In this document: positions 13,761 to 25,205 of the stretch, one piece after another
Layout of the letters: every line of letters begins with the position of its first letter
Position numbering within the stretch: the stretch's first letter is position 1
Assembly: GCA_002900995.3 (NCBI GenBank)
Contig: CM035310.1
Span: 1,786,138 to 1,850,137 of the forward strand
DNA: 64,000 nt
DNA from: Ganoderma boninense
Taxonomy: Eukaryota; Basidiomycota; Agaricomycetes; Polyporales; Polyporaceae
Reading direction: 5' to 3'
Position numbers and translations under genes: made by a program
Notes under the pieces: generated by a model
What the model saw: the letters and a program-made list of their open reading frames with translations, nothing else
Database searches by the model: none
What the model was told of the DNA's origin: nothing

Positions 13761-14360
13761 GGGTGGTCAGCTAGATCGTCTCTATGGCACGGGCCTATGG
13801 AGGCAGATGCGAATCTTCGAAGCCCAAGGAAACTGGTGGAACGTGCCATGGAAGACATTCGCGGCAAAATATGTCGTATTGCCCATGTGTCATGTCAGAA
13901 ATCCACGAAGGATATGTGCGAATCGCACTCACACAGGGTCACCTCCGAGTCGTCTCCGACAGCCAGCCTGGCCGAGCAGAGCCGAGAGGACGAGGGCTCG
14001 AGTCGCTTGCTCGAAGCCACGTTCATATTTGGCCCATGTTACGAACGTAGGAAGTATTACCGACGCTGAGCTTGGAATTGAATGGAAATGGGGAGACAAG
14101 AGAAAGATCAGGGGCAGAGGCGGACTACTACAGTCCAAGGCGTGCTATCGGGCGCTTGTTACCCATGACGCGGACGGATTGGTGCATTCGCGACGCGCCC
14201 CGTCGGCTCTTCAAGCACCCACTGCCCAACCAGAAACAATCAGCGGCCAGGCGAGTACGAGCTTAGTCTGTACGACCTCGAACAACATCATGTGTACAGA
14301 CTCGAAAGTCAATTGCAACTTCGACTATTGCAATCGCAAGGATGGCGTGAATAGTAAGTA
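13761..14360. other. Gap between the MDR relic and STS1
   Basis: About 600 bp where the missing front half of the oxidoreductase would be expected. A 241-codon plus-strand open frame crosses it, but shows no domain and overlaps the relic antisense, so I do not call it a gene. Confidence 0.45.
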
Positions 14361-15620
14361 CTACAACTTGGCTAGGCCTCGCATCCCCTTCGGTAAGAGC
14401 TCTACTTCTCTATCTTTCTGAACACGCAACCCATCCTCCCCAAAGTACCTCTGGCTTTCGAAGGCCCAACATTCGTCAGCACGCGGCCAATTCATCACAT
14501 GGTCGATGTACGCCGTTAGGTCCTCGTCAACCTGACGAGAAAATGAAAGCGCCAGAACTTGCGGCCATATCGCCAATGCATGCTCCATCCGCTCTTTGTG
14601 GCGTGATGCGACCCATACCAACGCCTCATCGAGACTTTGATTGTTCTCGTGCATCGCTATCGTGATGACGTTGTGAAGATCATCTCCGGAAGCCTGCTCT
14701 TTGTTATACGAGGCGAGATCCTATATCCTCTCTTCACCAGCCATTTTTGTGGAGCCATGCTTAAATCACTTACGTTGTCATAGATTATCATGTCAGTAAC
14801 ATCCATTCGAAGCTCCTGGATCAACGGATGGTCGTATACCTCCTGGGGCAGAGAAAGCTCTAATTCTGCCAAGGCCCAGCAAGGCTCCGCTCCTATGGTG
14901 AGTCTCCGGACGGCCATGTATTCCTCGACAGACCTGATTCGATCTCTGTCGCGGTCTCTAGCTTGCTCCACAACCGACGCCATGTAACGCCTCCATGACC
15001 ACTCGAACCGTGCACGGGACGTCGATGTCGCATGTGGTATGGCCCGACTCCAAAATCTGAGCGCATTCAAGATAAGCCTTCCTCCGAACTCAGATAAATG
15101 TGGCCTTGAACTCACTGCGCCGTCATTTGTCCAATCACAGATTCCCCGTCTGGTCGTGGCTTGGCGGGATTCATGAGCGCGTCTATGCTTATGTCTGCCA
15201 GAGCTTGGACATGGGCTTCATCGAGGACGTCGGTGTGCTCGTCTATCACGAAAAAGAGGTTCATGAGATCGCAGGCAGACCTATATTGTCCTTCAAACCA
15301 ATGCATTGAACAGATCAGGTCACCATGGTCGCGATCTCAGTGAAGTGCTCACCTCTGCCTTGGGTAGGAAACGCAAGTGCGGCGAGTAAGCCTAGTTGTT
15401 GCGGAAAATCGACTTGAGTGGTGGTTCATCTGATCTCAAGCTGAAGAGAGGTCTTACCAAAATTGCATTTGTCAAATGCCCTCTGTGCGGCAGGGCTGAA
15501 TGGGCGGAAGTTTCGGGTCCAGTCAGCGGACTGTTTAGATACCTCGCGATAATGTGGGTTTATCCGACGAGGAAAGGGCCACTTGTCCAAGGTGTCTGGA
15601 ATGCGAAAAGTGCGGGTCAT
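14361..15620 (-). CDS. Sesquiterpene synthase STS1
   Basis: Class I terpene cyclase: ionises farnesyl diphosphate with Mg2+ and cyclises it to a sesquiterpene. Five exons join cleanly: 15458-15620, 15353-15391, 15116-15290, 14774-15056 and 14361-14720, giving 339 residues, normal for basidiomycete enzymes. I chose ATG 15620 ([19 protein letters not shown]) over the upstream in-frame ATG 15668 because family members start near this block and STS2 aligns here. The metal-binding motif is DEHTD (in [15 protein letters not shown]). The NSE triad NDLASYNKE is formed across the last splice junction, and the C-terminal RY pair is in [11 protein letters not shown]. All catalytic motifs are intact. The product cannot be deduced. 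STS2, about 32 kb away on the same strand, has the same exon plan. GMC oxidoreductase is transcribed away from it. Confidence 0.92.
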
Positions 15621-16457
15621 GATAGATGGTAAGATGGAGGAGGAGGGGTTGGCCACAATGCACTTCAAGTTGTCCGTTGAAGACGTGTATTTATACTCCA
15701 GCGTCGCTACGTTGACAAGTATGCAGCAGCGGCACCGGCATCTCTGTTCTGCTGGACCGACCTGAGCAAAAGCGCAGCTGACCCTAGCTGACCTGAAAAG
15801 CCATCAGGAACAGCGCCTGGTCGTCACGATCATCATTCTAGTCCAATGCCCACGGACGTGGCAAATAGGGCATCATGTGCCACTCGGCCAGTCCATCAGA
15901 CTTGCTCTGCTAAAATGCAACTAAAATGGATCGACTATCATCCGTTGTCCGTATATGGCCAGCGACGGAGGCGTATCTACGCGGATTGTGTGCTAGTTTC
16001 CTAGAATGGTAAGACCCCGCCCCCAGGCTGCTTATTCCGGATCCGGATCCGAGGGAGCTTCAAGTTGGCAGGCGTTGAGTAAGCTGCCGGCAACCTCCGC
16101 GAGCATCACGCGCCCACCCCCGGCGCCTCCCATCCTGGTCCTGGTCACCTGCCAGCGTTGCTCTGCGGTGCTGGAGTCCAATTGCCTGCGATGGGCGACA
16201 CTCCCTCCCAGCTTCCAGCTGCGCGCTGCACTGGCAGTACTCAGTAATGGGATATTACTTCCATATCATGCCCTCCTGCCAAATCCGTCCCCCCACCCTC
16301 TCCCCTGTCCCACTCCAATCCGCCCACTAGAACCCCCGACAACTGATCGCTCCCAGCATAGCACACACCAGCACTTAGTCCCCTGACCACATTACAGCCT
16401 CCTTCAGTCAAAAATCACCCAACCTTCGAGCCCCAGCCACATTCGGTCGATCGGGTC
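15621..16457. other. Divergent promoter region between STS1 and the GMC oxidoreductase
   Basis: About 840 bp separates the two start codons, so both promoters lie here and co-regulation is possible. The part near 16200-16450 is C-rich. No coding segment or recognisable binding-site array was identified. Confidence 0.5.
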
Positions 16458-19046
16458 ATGGGCAATTGCACCTCCACCTATGTTCACCGAAATCCAGCCG
16501 CGTTTGCCACCCCATTTGTCCCAGACCCAGCCAGTACTATAGTTTCAAAGTCAGAGAAGAAGACATGGAACTCGTACGACTACGTTATTGTCGGTGGCGG
16601 TCCGTCATTCCCTTCGTATGCGCCCGGATCCACCTAATTCGTCATGCAGGCACGGCAGGTTGTGTACTCGCCGCACGACTCTCGGAGGATCCCCACTCCA
16701 CTGTGCTCCTCATCGAAGCAGGAAAAAGGTACGTTGCTACTTCTTGATGGCCGCCTTGTTAAGGCACCCTTGTAGCCTGATTGTCCCGCACGCAGATACG
16801 AAGGGAACATCTTCGCTAGAATTCCGTTCCTCTTCGCCTCTCTGGTAAATACTGATGTTGATTGGACCTATCGTACCGCGTACGCTCCCGAAATTTTAAC
16901 ACATCTTCCTGGTCTCTTGACAATCTTTCCAAGGCCACAAGATCAACTCGATGGATGGGACGCACAATGGCCGAGAGGGAAGATTCTCGGCGGAAGCAGG
17001 TAAATGGCGCATCTTCCCTCGGCTCTTCTCCAGGTTCATCACGTTGTCCGTTCGCAGCACTATCAACGCCATGATTCTGCACAGATGCGCTCCAGAAGGT
17101 CTTGACATCCTGCCTCTCTGATCGATGCACCTCCCTCATGCACGTTTGTTGCAGACTACGATGACTGGGAGAACAATGGGGCAATAGGATGGGGTTACAA
17201 GGACTTGAAACCGTAGGTTTTCCGGGCCTGTATCGGAAAGCGATACTGATGTTTGTACAGTTATTTCGAGAAGGTGGAGAAACGTACAATGGTTCCCAAG
17301 AGGAGTCTTCCAATGGCTGTATGTTCAAGTTCGCCTGCGTGGCTTGCAAAACTTATAAGTACTAATTCGTAGTAGCCCATCTCTTTCCCATTTATAGAAG
17401 CTGCAAAAAGGCTTGGTTTGTCGATGACTGAGTAAGTCCCAATGGTTGCATAATAAAGCCTGCTGACGAGGATCGACGTAGCTACTTCAATCCTCCGGTG
17501 AGCTCCATCGGCGCAGGCCAATTCAGTGCGGCAGTGGACGCCAAGAACGAACGTAAGCGGCTACTTCCACTAGTATAATTGAATCGCTCATCGTTAGCTT
17601 GCATACAGGCATCTCTACAGCATCAGCATATCTGACCGGCGAGGTCCTCGGTAGACCGAACCTGACGATTGCCGTGTCGACGTTCACAGAGAGGATTTTG
17701 TTTTCTACTGCGCGGGATGGCACGCCTAGGGCGGTTGGCGTCCAACTCTCGACGGATCGTACATCCCCAAAATATGCCGTGTCCGCGAAGCGAGAAGTCA
17801 TCCTCAGCGCGGGTGCCGTAGCATCGCCTCAGCTGCTCCTTTTGTCGGGTGTCGGGCCAGCGCCGCACCTTAAAGCCTTGCAGATCCCTGTAGTCCGTGA
17901 CCTGCACCATGTCGGCCGCAACCTCTACGATGTACGTAGCTTCTTGTCAAGTCTGCTAAATCTGACCAACTCCTTGACAGCATTTTTGTGCTGGTTCTGT
18001 TCTGGTTCGCGCCAAGGCCAAGTACACGTGGGATGACTATGTGAGAAGGTCGTTCTCTGCCGTACTCGCGCTCGTCAAATGGCTCCTGTTTGGACTTGGC
18101 CCGCTGGCATCCATCTGCGTGCACGTTGCGCTCTTCTTCCGTTCAGATGACCAAGAGTAAGTGCAAGCCACAAATTTTGGCCGCAGGCCACAATGCTCAC
18201 TGATGGGTGGGTAGACTACCCTTGGGACCGCCGCTGCCAATCAAGGAGAGATCGTCAGGCCCACGCGCGCCCGATATTGAGGTCGCTGTCTTCCCATTTT
18301 CCGCGCTCAGCCGTGGAAGAGGCGTCGCCCCAGCCGGACAGTACGGGGTGACCTTTGCACCGATCATACTCAGACCATCCAGCTCCGGCACCATCTCCTT
18401 GCGCTCCACAAGCGTTTATGATCCACCGGTCATTGATCCGAAGTGAGTTGGACGGCCTAACGTTGTGTCGTTGCCGCCTTTGACGTCATTGTGCTTCTAG
18501 TTACTTGTCAGACGAGAGCGACATGAACATACTCGTCAAGGCGACGCGGTTCGTGCTTAACTTGGTGCGCACTGAACCACTGTCTGCAGCGCTCCAGCTG
18601 CAGAACTTGGAGCACCCTCCTCGGGCTGGGGACCACTTCTGGCCCGGGGACGCTGATCCCGACAAGGTCGGTTCTATTCACTGTGCAAAGGAGCGCCGGT
18701 ACTAATTATGTGGACCCGGTGGGATTGACAGATCACAGACGACCAGCTGAAGGCATTTATCAAGGAGAACAGTGCATCTGCGTTTCAACCTGTTCGTGTC
18801 CTCTCCCGGTGGGATATCAGATCATGTGCTGACTCGATGATCCTGTTCCCCCCGCAGACGTCTTCGGTCCGCATGGGAATTGGGCCTGCGGACAGCGCTG
18901 TAGACGTCAAGCTGCGTGTCCATGGTGTCCGAGGCCTCCGGGTCGTTGATGCATCCGTGTTCCCAGACATTGTCTCGGGGCATCCGGCACTGCCAGTCGT
19001 TGCGGTGGCGGAAAGGGCAGCGGACCTTATCAGGCACTCTCCGTGA
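16458..19046 (+). CDS. GMC-family FAD oxidoreductase (choline dehydrogenase / aryl-alcohol-oxidase-like), unusual active site
   Basis: GMC enzymes use FAD to oxidise alcohols or sugars. About a dozen exons can be joined, starting 16458-16599, 16650-16728, 16796-16999, 17058-17098 and 17155 onward, for roughly 600-650 residues. Seen in order: the Rossmann FAD site YDYVIVGGGTAGCVLAARL; LLIEAG; WPRGKILGGSSTINAM (GMC signature 1 region); NLTIAVSTFTERILF; SAGAVASPQLLLLSGVGP (GMC signature 2); and the C-terminus GLRVVDASVFPDIVSGHP. The His of VSGHP is present. Where relatives have a catalytic His (xHPxxxxRMG) this protein has Gln: FQPTSSVRMG, with CAA at 18786-18788. No clear secretion signal is seen, so it may be intracellular. 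Transcribed away from STS1, it could oxidise a terpenoid alcohol (inference). Confidence 0.88.
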
Positions 19047-19500
19047 GGCTCAAGGGGCTGCTGAGACCACGAACTCCGAATATGAAGAGGTTGACCCAAC
19101 AGTGTTGAAGGAATCTGAGCTGTCTTGTGGTGTGACCTATGCATTGCGATCACTTCTGACATTTTGACTATTCTGTGAACTCCTGTTCTGTGGTTCCGTG
19201 GTTCTCAGCCGGATGCTGTGTTACATCTCGGCAAAGATTACCCTACGTACTCGACCTAGGTTGAGAATCGGCGCGCGGCGAAGACAGCGCGGCGCTAGAA
19301 TACGCTGACTCCGAGTCGGAGATGTGGTCGTCGACCTCGGGAGCACTTGTGCTATATCTGTCGGACGATTCGTTTCGACGAGTTCCCTTCGAGCGCTGGC
19401 GGTCGTGCATATGAACAGGGCTCAAACCTTACCTCCGGATGGCTTCCCCCTCCTTCCCCCCTCCTCTTCATCCAAGTTGGACTTCCCCCTCTTCCATGAC
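19047..19500. other. Intergenic between the GMC and DUF6534-like genes
   Basis: About 450 bp with the GMC 3' end and the next promoter. Nothing else is seen. Confidence 0.5.
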
Positions 19501-21557
19501 ATGGCAACGGTCGATTCAGCGGCGGACCCTCTGGAGCTTACCCTTGAGTTCGGTATCGGGTATCTTACGGTCCCATTTTCGTCCATGTGGGCATACACAT
19601 TTCATCTTGCGTCTATGGAGCTCACTTAGGCTGGGTCTCTTACTCAGGTTGTTCGGCGTGGCATGGATACAGGCATTCTTATATTTCCGGTCATTGAGAG
19701 CTGTTACCGACCCAAAGTGGCTAAAGGCTTTCGTACGTAACGCCGCGTACATCTTTGCGCATCGTTACTGACGTTGTCTCCTAGGTTGCCTTCACTCTGT
19801 ATGTCAGTCTGTCCCATCAGTCATGCCCCAGGGGAGCTTACTACTGTACGTGGGTTTAGATTCCTCGACGTTATACACCAAGTGTCCATCATACACATAT
19901 ATTACTACTACCTGATTATCAAGCATAAAGATCTGGACCAGGTCTTGAATTTGCCAGACGTCTGGTGCGTGCCGCTAATCCCACTACAGAAATTGAACTG
20001 AGCAATGACTTGTATGGTGCCTGTTAGGTCTATCCCGGTGCGTGTTCTCATGGTGAAGGCTTGCTCCTAGAGTTGAAATTAGCAAATGGGCAGACAGTCA
20101 GCTTCCTGACGGTGAGTCCTTTAGCGAACCCTGCGACATGGTGCTGTGTTTCATGACTCTGAACATCTATTAGGCAGTCATCGCTTTCACCTCAGACTGG
20201 TACACAGTGCAACTCTTTCGATCTCCTGTAAGCATTAACGAGTATATTCTGCAGCTTTTTGACGTATCGGGTCCGCAAATGTGAGTATTTGTGTGCCACT
20301 TGAGCTTCTAAAAGCTTACACTGGTACGGTGCATCCCAAGTGAGCGACAATTGGGTTGTGACGTGCATTTGTGTGCGATTCCTGGTCATTCATTGTATCA
20401 TGTTTATTCCTAATATGCTTGAAACAGGGAATGCTTACGCTCGCCCACTTCGGTACGCATCAGGACTGCGGCCTCCTGCTCCTATTTCACTGAAATATGA
20501 CTGCCTCCATGGTTCAGCGTGCGCGTTTGGTGAGTAAAAGGTTTGGAGGACTAACAGCAACCACAACTCACGTTATTCTACCTTTCCGTCCGAACAGTCT
20601 TTCACGTCCTAGAGTATGCCACATAGCTCTGCCTCTGAAAATTTCGTGGTGCGACTCAGGAAATGGCTTATAGGTTCCAACGACTCGGCGACTCGCTCCT
20701 TGAACTTGCTCTATATCTTCAGGTACGTAACCACAATTTAGTGCACCCTATTTCAGCTCTAAACCGTGTCCCAATGCCATAGACATTAGGTATCACGGTG
20801 ATGTCCTTAACTGCGGCCGCAGATACAACAATTATGGCTTTCATGTCATTCTATCTGCTCCGAAGGCGGACGGGGCTACGCAGGTATTAGCTTCAAATAT
20901 TCTGTAAAATTGGGGAGGCTCATGAACAAGATTTTGGATAGGACAAACACCGTTGTCATGTTGCTTTCGACATTCTCTGTTGTCACTGGAGCGTTGTCCT
21001 CGTGAGCGGAAGTTCCTAAATTCAGGTTGCCACTGTCTGATATTTTTCATACAGGCTTCTGGCAATCGGAAATCTGATCTCAGTGAGCCCATTGTATTGT
21101 TTGGTTTATGAGCCCTACATCCAACTCAAGCCATGATTTTCCAGTCTTTCCACCCAATGAGTTTGATTTTTTGGTACAGCTTGTCTGGAAAAGGTAGTGC
21201 ATCCATCTACTGCTTCTTGTTTGACCCCTCTTAAGTTACTCGCTCATACATATTTCTAGTCTATGTCAACTCATTGCTCACACTGTAAGGTGTCATCTAA
21301 TCTAACACCGCGGCCATGTCACGTATTGGTTGATTTTTGATACCTCCCTAGGTTGAACGTCCGGAGTTACATTGCTGGTGTATGGGATGAAGAGTCGACC
21401 TTGGCGGTACCAGTCACATCTCTCTATGTGACCCCTCGAGACCCGCGTGCGTCGGGGACTAGTTGTAGAGTTACAGTCCCTTCCATTGACATGTTGATGG
21501 AGAGGTCAATCGAAGCGGTAAGTCCTGACTCACTTATTTGTCGACTACAAGGTCTGA
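19501..21557 (+). CDS. DUF6534-like multi-pass membrane protein
   Basis: A basidiomycete-specific membrane family of unknown function. From ATG 19501, exons 19501-19586, 19630-19732, 19785-19798 (14 nt) and 19860-19964 join to give LTLEFGIGYLTVPFSS, RLFGVAWIQAFLYFRSL, DPKWLKAF and FLDVIHQVSIIHIYYYYLI. This follows the family pattern of a short N-terminus, GVxxxQxxxYF and LDxxHQ followed by a Tyr-rich helix. Later exons contain TAVIAFTSDWYTVQLFR. The family-typical end is VYVNSLLT / LNVRSYIAG before a variable cytoplasmic tail that stops at 21555-21557. The central part (20280-21180) is split by many introns and I could not fix each junction. It sits beside membrane protein copy A. Confidence 0.65.
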
Positions 21558-22234
21558 GACATCTCCAAAGGACTATTCTACCAATATCGTCAAAGCAGAG
21601 CAGAAAGTCAGTCCTGCTGTACATCTGCGATTTCGTTCTATTGACCTCCTACAAGTCTACAGACTAATCAGACGCACGCGAATGGACAATAGTCAGATAT
21701 TTTGGACTGAATATGGTACTAGTTTACTGAACTATCTGGGAAGGGGCGTAGTTGCTTGCAAGGGGAAGAAAGTGTGCGCACAACGGCGGCGTTGTCCAAC
21801 GGCTGGAGAATATCAGTGATAGAATTGGCCAGTAAAGGGCGAGTGGAGTGAAAAGCCGAAGGCCGTGGTCGCACAAAATTCAGGCAAGACACACTACTCG
21901 AAGATGGAACGTCTTGGCCTCAAGATGGTCATGTAAGGAAGCAGGATGAGGCCGGGTCGCAAGCCCTGGCCACGAAGAATGGCGTGGGATGCGGGCCCCA
22001 AAAGGTCAACGCTTGTCAAACTTCAAGTTCAATGTTTCTGTATTTTCGTGCACTAGCCATGCTAAGTAGCCCATCTGTGGCCCGTGTGTAGTGTGAGCCC
22101 GGGCTTGCCACTAAGAACATCTGCGCGTGCTCGTAGCTAGAATCTAGTACTGTGTCCCACATATCATTTGACGAACTTGAATTCACTAGATGTCCAAGAA
22201 TACAAACATTACGTGTCCGAGCTTCGTTGCTCAC
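21558..22234. other. Intergenic, convergent 3' ends
   Basis: About 680 bp between the converging 3' ends of the DUF6534-like gene and membrane protein copy A. No gene is recognised. Confidence 0.5.
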
Positions 22235-23742
22235 CTACTTCGAGTCCTCTACCACTCCATTCCTCCTCTCAAACTTTGACAAGTCGTTGCTCTGCCTCTG
22301 CGAGAACTCTGTCGACGTGAAAAGTTCAGAGGCTCTCGATCTTGACTCTAGAAACCTTCGCGGCGTGAAGCGTATCCTACTCTGGTCTGATGGCTTTTGT
22401 GCCATCATCTGGACGGATGGCTGAGTTGCACGGTTTGGGCGGAGCCCGACGCGAAGAACAATGAGGTACGGTACGAAAGCCTGTGCAGCAGGCACAACAA
22501 CTGAGATAACTCTGACAATAAGGATAGCAGCGGCTTAACACTTACCGCGATCTGCGCGGCAATGCCCAAACACATGAGTGCCGCAGGGTTTCCCGTTTTG
22601 TAGAGGACCAGCATCGTAATGCTGACAGCGACAATGATAGCTCCCGACTCGATGATGATAAGAATCGGGCCGATATACGAGTTGTCCTTGGACAAGCCTA
22701 ACCTGCTCTGCGATCCGGACAGCGCGCGAGATACTGCGTGACCCATATACCACAGTCGAAAGACTATGGCACCGGACACGCAAACATTTACAACAACTTC
22801 GAGAGGCCAGCCCAGGTAGCCCAGAGTCGACTGTATTGGCGAGTAGATGCTTATGCCTGGTTTGGTGAGAAGGATTGTCGCAGCGTATGCACAGCCTTAG
22901 TAGCTAGTGTAAGTCGCGACAAAGGTTGAGACCCGAGAAAGCATAAATGTCATACCGATGTGAATCACTTCGACGATGACCTAATTTTCAAAAAAAAAAA
23001 TGAGTGGACGTGGGGAACTTGCTCCCAGTCTCCTGAAGGACACTCACTGGTATCACGATGATCTTCCAGCTACACTCCCAGACGATGTACATTCGCCAAA
23101 TCTACCAGGACATCAGATAGAGCTGTCACGGAGAAAATGTCATGAACTACCAGAACGAGATCCTGGAGGAACGCCTGATGGAGTATGTGAACTCATATTT
23201 ATGCAAGCCGAGAGCAGCCAATTGCATACCGCAGTGACATACAACACGTTCTTCATTGCAGCAATAGTGTTGCCTTCCTGCGCCAAGTACAGGGATGCGT
23301 ATTCAGGAGGTGAATCCGGGGGAACGTAAACGAAAGCCTCGAGTGCCTGCCGAAGCGATGCGGAGACGTGTAAAGTCGCGCAGAGGTAAAGTAATAGTGA
23401 TGTGATTGCCAGGACCCTGCAGATGACCTTGTGACCTTCAGTGTAGAAGAACGACTGTGGACGTGCGCACCAGTGGCTACCGTTGGTTTTGGACCTCCCA
23501 AATGATACAAAGTAAACACCGGCGAAGAGAACAGTGCTGGCGAAGATTTTTTCAGTCACTCCAGAGTTCGGACCCATGGTTCGCTAGACCACTCACTTCA
23601 TGCCTTCAGGGGAAGCACAGTTGGTCAGTCTAGTTTGTTCCCAAATGACTGGATCTTCATACGCACCCCAAAGAGCTGTCTCAACCCACATGCATATCAA
23701 AAATACTTTTCCGAAGGGCGGGATCTCCGAGAGGGAAGTCAT
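22235..23742 (-). CDS. Orphan multi-TM membrane protein, copy A
   Basis: I start this at ATG 23742 (MTSLSEIPPFGKVFLI, then WVETALWG). That N-terminus is shared with copies B (38516-39999) and C (59867-61442). Conserved blocks follow in separate exons: ITSLLLYLCATLHVSASLRQ with ALEAFVYVP, YASLYLAQEGN, IWRMYIVWECSWKIIVIP, IIIESGAIIVAVSI, LYKTGNPAALMC and FVPYLIVLRVGL, then a polar tail ending at 22235. Hydrophobic periodicity suggests about seven membrane spans. The fold and function are unknown to me, though the family is common in Agaricomycetes. Copies A and C are closer to each other than to B (LYKTGNPAALMC in both). The exon junctions in 22790-23250 are approximate. Confidence 0.75.
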
Positions 23743-25205
23743 AAAGATCGTAGGATGGGAGGACAAGAGGATACAGTGGACACGACTTTGACCCTTCAGC
23801 AGATATACCAGCACACCTCAGGGTGTGATTAGAAGCCACCCAGTTCGAAAACTTGCGAGGATCGGAAAGGTGCCGCTTTGAGGTATTTATTGTCCTGGGG
23901 TCGCCCATGTCAACACCGGCGCATCATGAGCTCGAGGAGAACCTTCCTTTCATGAGAGTGGCCCTCATTTGGATAGGCAGGCCAGTGCGAGATGATAACC
24001 GACAAGAAGACTTCTGAAAAGGTGGGGGATATAAACTTGAACTGCTCCGGCGACACACAACTTCCGGAGAAAGGTGTGAGAAGACGAGGAGTCGGGCGCG
24101 CCCATTTTGAAGACCGCGAAAGATGGGATGATGTTCACCCATACAGTAATACTGCTTGGAAACGCGTTCCATGATGCACTGGTTGGGCGGGGAGGCAAGA
24201 AAACAAATGGACACAAGACTATAGTATATGTTCAGGTGGGCGAGGGTGGGTGAGGATGGGCGTCGGGCGGTAGACGATGAATTCACGAGAAGGGTGGCAT
24301 CTCTGCTGAGCGATCCGGTCCAACTCTCCCGGTCATGCAACTTGCCGAATAGAAGGAAATCATGCAGAGTGTCCGGGAGACCCGTTCCCTGCTGTTCTCC
24401 TTGAGCAGTCGGTTCGGCGCCTGGTGCATCGTGCCCAGGTTGAACTCGAAGAGCCCAGCGGTCACAATGGTGCGAGAAAAGCTGCTGCACATACCTCACT
24501 ACGCCCAGAGGGGGAGATCCGAGCACCGTCTCCGGGACACTGGCTACGGGCGCATATCGCCCGTGTACACACTTGAAGAGGTAGCCACGATTTAGATGCG
24601 GGTGTTGGAGGATTCCACGCCGACATGTCTCTACGCCCAATCCATGGCGGGCGACTCGGAGAGGAGCCTGACGATGAGCTTATGGGGATTACTCCGGGAG
24701 GGGCTCGACCCACCGGCTGGCACCGCTGCTGCCGACTCGGCGAAGCTGTTAGACGTCACGAGGTTTATTGCACGCACTTTAGTGCACAAAGCCGCAGCCT
24801 GAGCGACAAGCGAGAGTTGAACTGGCGACGCTCAAGACTCGAGCGGGCGAAGGAGCAGCTGAGCACTGATGAGGAGGCGACCGTTGTCAGCGAAACATTG
24901 AGCGTCTACAACTCCATTTTCAGGTGCAGGCCAGCAACTTCACTTCAAGGCTGGGTTCGACTCCTGATCGCGCCAAATCTTTCTCTCCCCTTCAAGGCGA
25001 CCACATCCTGCACGTTTTACTAATTGATACATTTCTACCATATCGCTTGGAGTCTGCACTGTTCCAAAGGCGTCCTCAAAGTATTAGAGCTAGCCTGCCT
25101 TCTCCTTGTTAGGCTCCCAGAGTCGCGGGGATCATCTTCACGTATAGCAGCAACGTCTGGACATCTCATTGTATTTCAAGATTCAAAGGAGTAAGTATGT
25201 TGAAG
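23743..25205. other. Gap containing a weak hydrolase relic
   Basis: About 1.5 kb between membrane protein copy A and the F-box gene. Apart from the hydrolase-like remnant at about 24560-24800 (listed separately), I see no gene. Long open frames here overlap one another on both strands and carry no domain. Confidence 0.45.
24560..24800 (-). pseudogene. Possible alpha/beta-hydrolase relic
   Basis: On the minus strand a stretch reads AINLVTSNSFAESAAAVPAGG, then after an insertion LLSESPAMDWA, a stop, and HVGVESS. It lines up with VFNLARYIASADLASLPKPGG, LLSPTLDWA and THVGKDSS of the intact-looking hydrolase at 57760-59065. The nucleophile elbow and both ends are missing and an in-frame stop is present. 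The match is short, so chance is possible. It lies next to membrane protein copy A, just as the intact hydrolase lies next to copy C. Confidence 0.33.

Noticed and set aside
13696..14421. 241-codon plus-strand open frame
   Set aside because: It overlaps the MDR relic and the STS1 3' end antisense, with no domain and no supporting start context.
24940..24980. tRNA B-box-like sequence (ggttcgactcc)
   Set aside because: The flanking bases do not form a T stem and no A box or cloverleaf could be found upstream.
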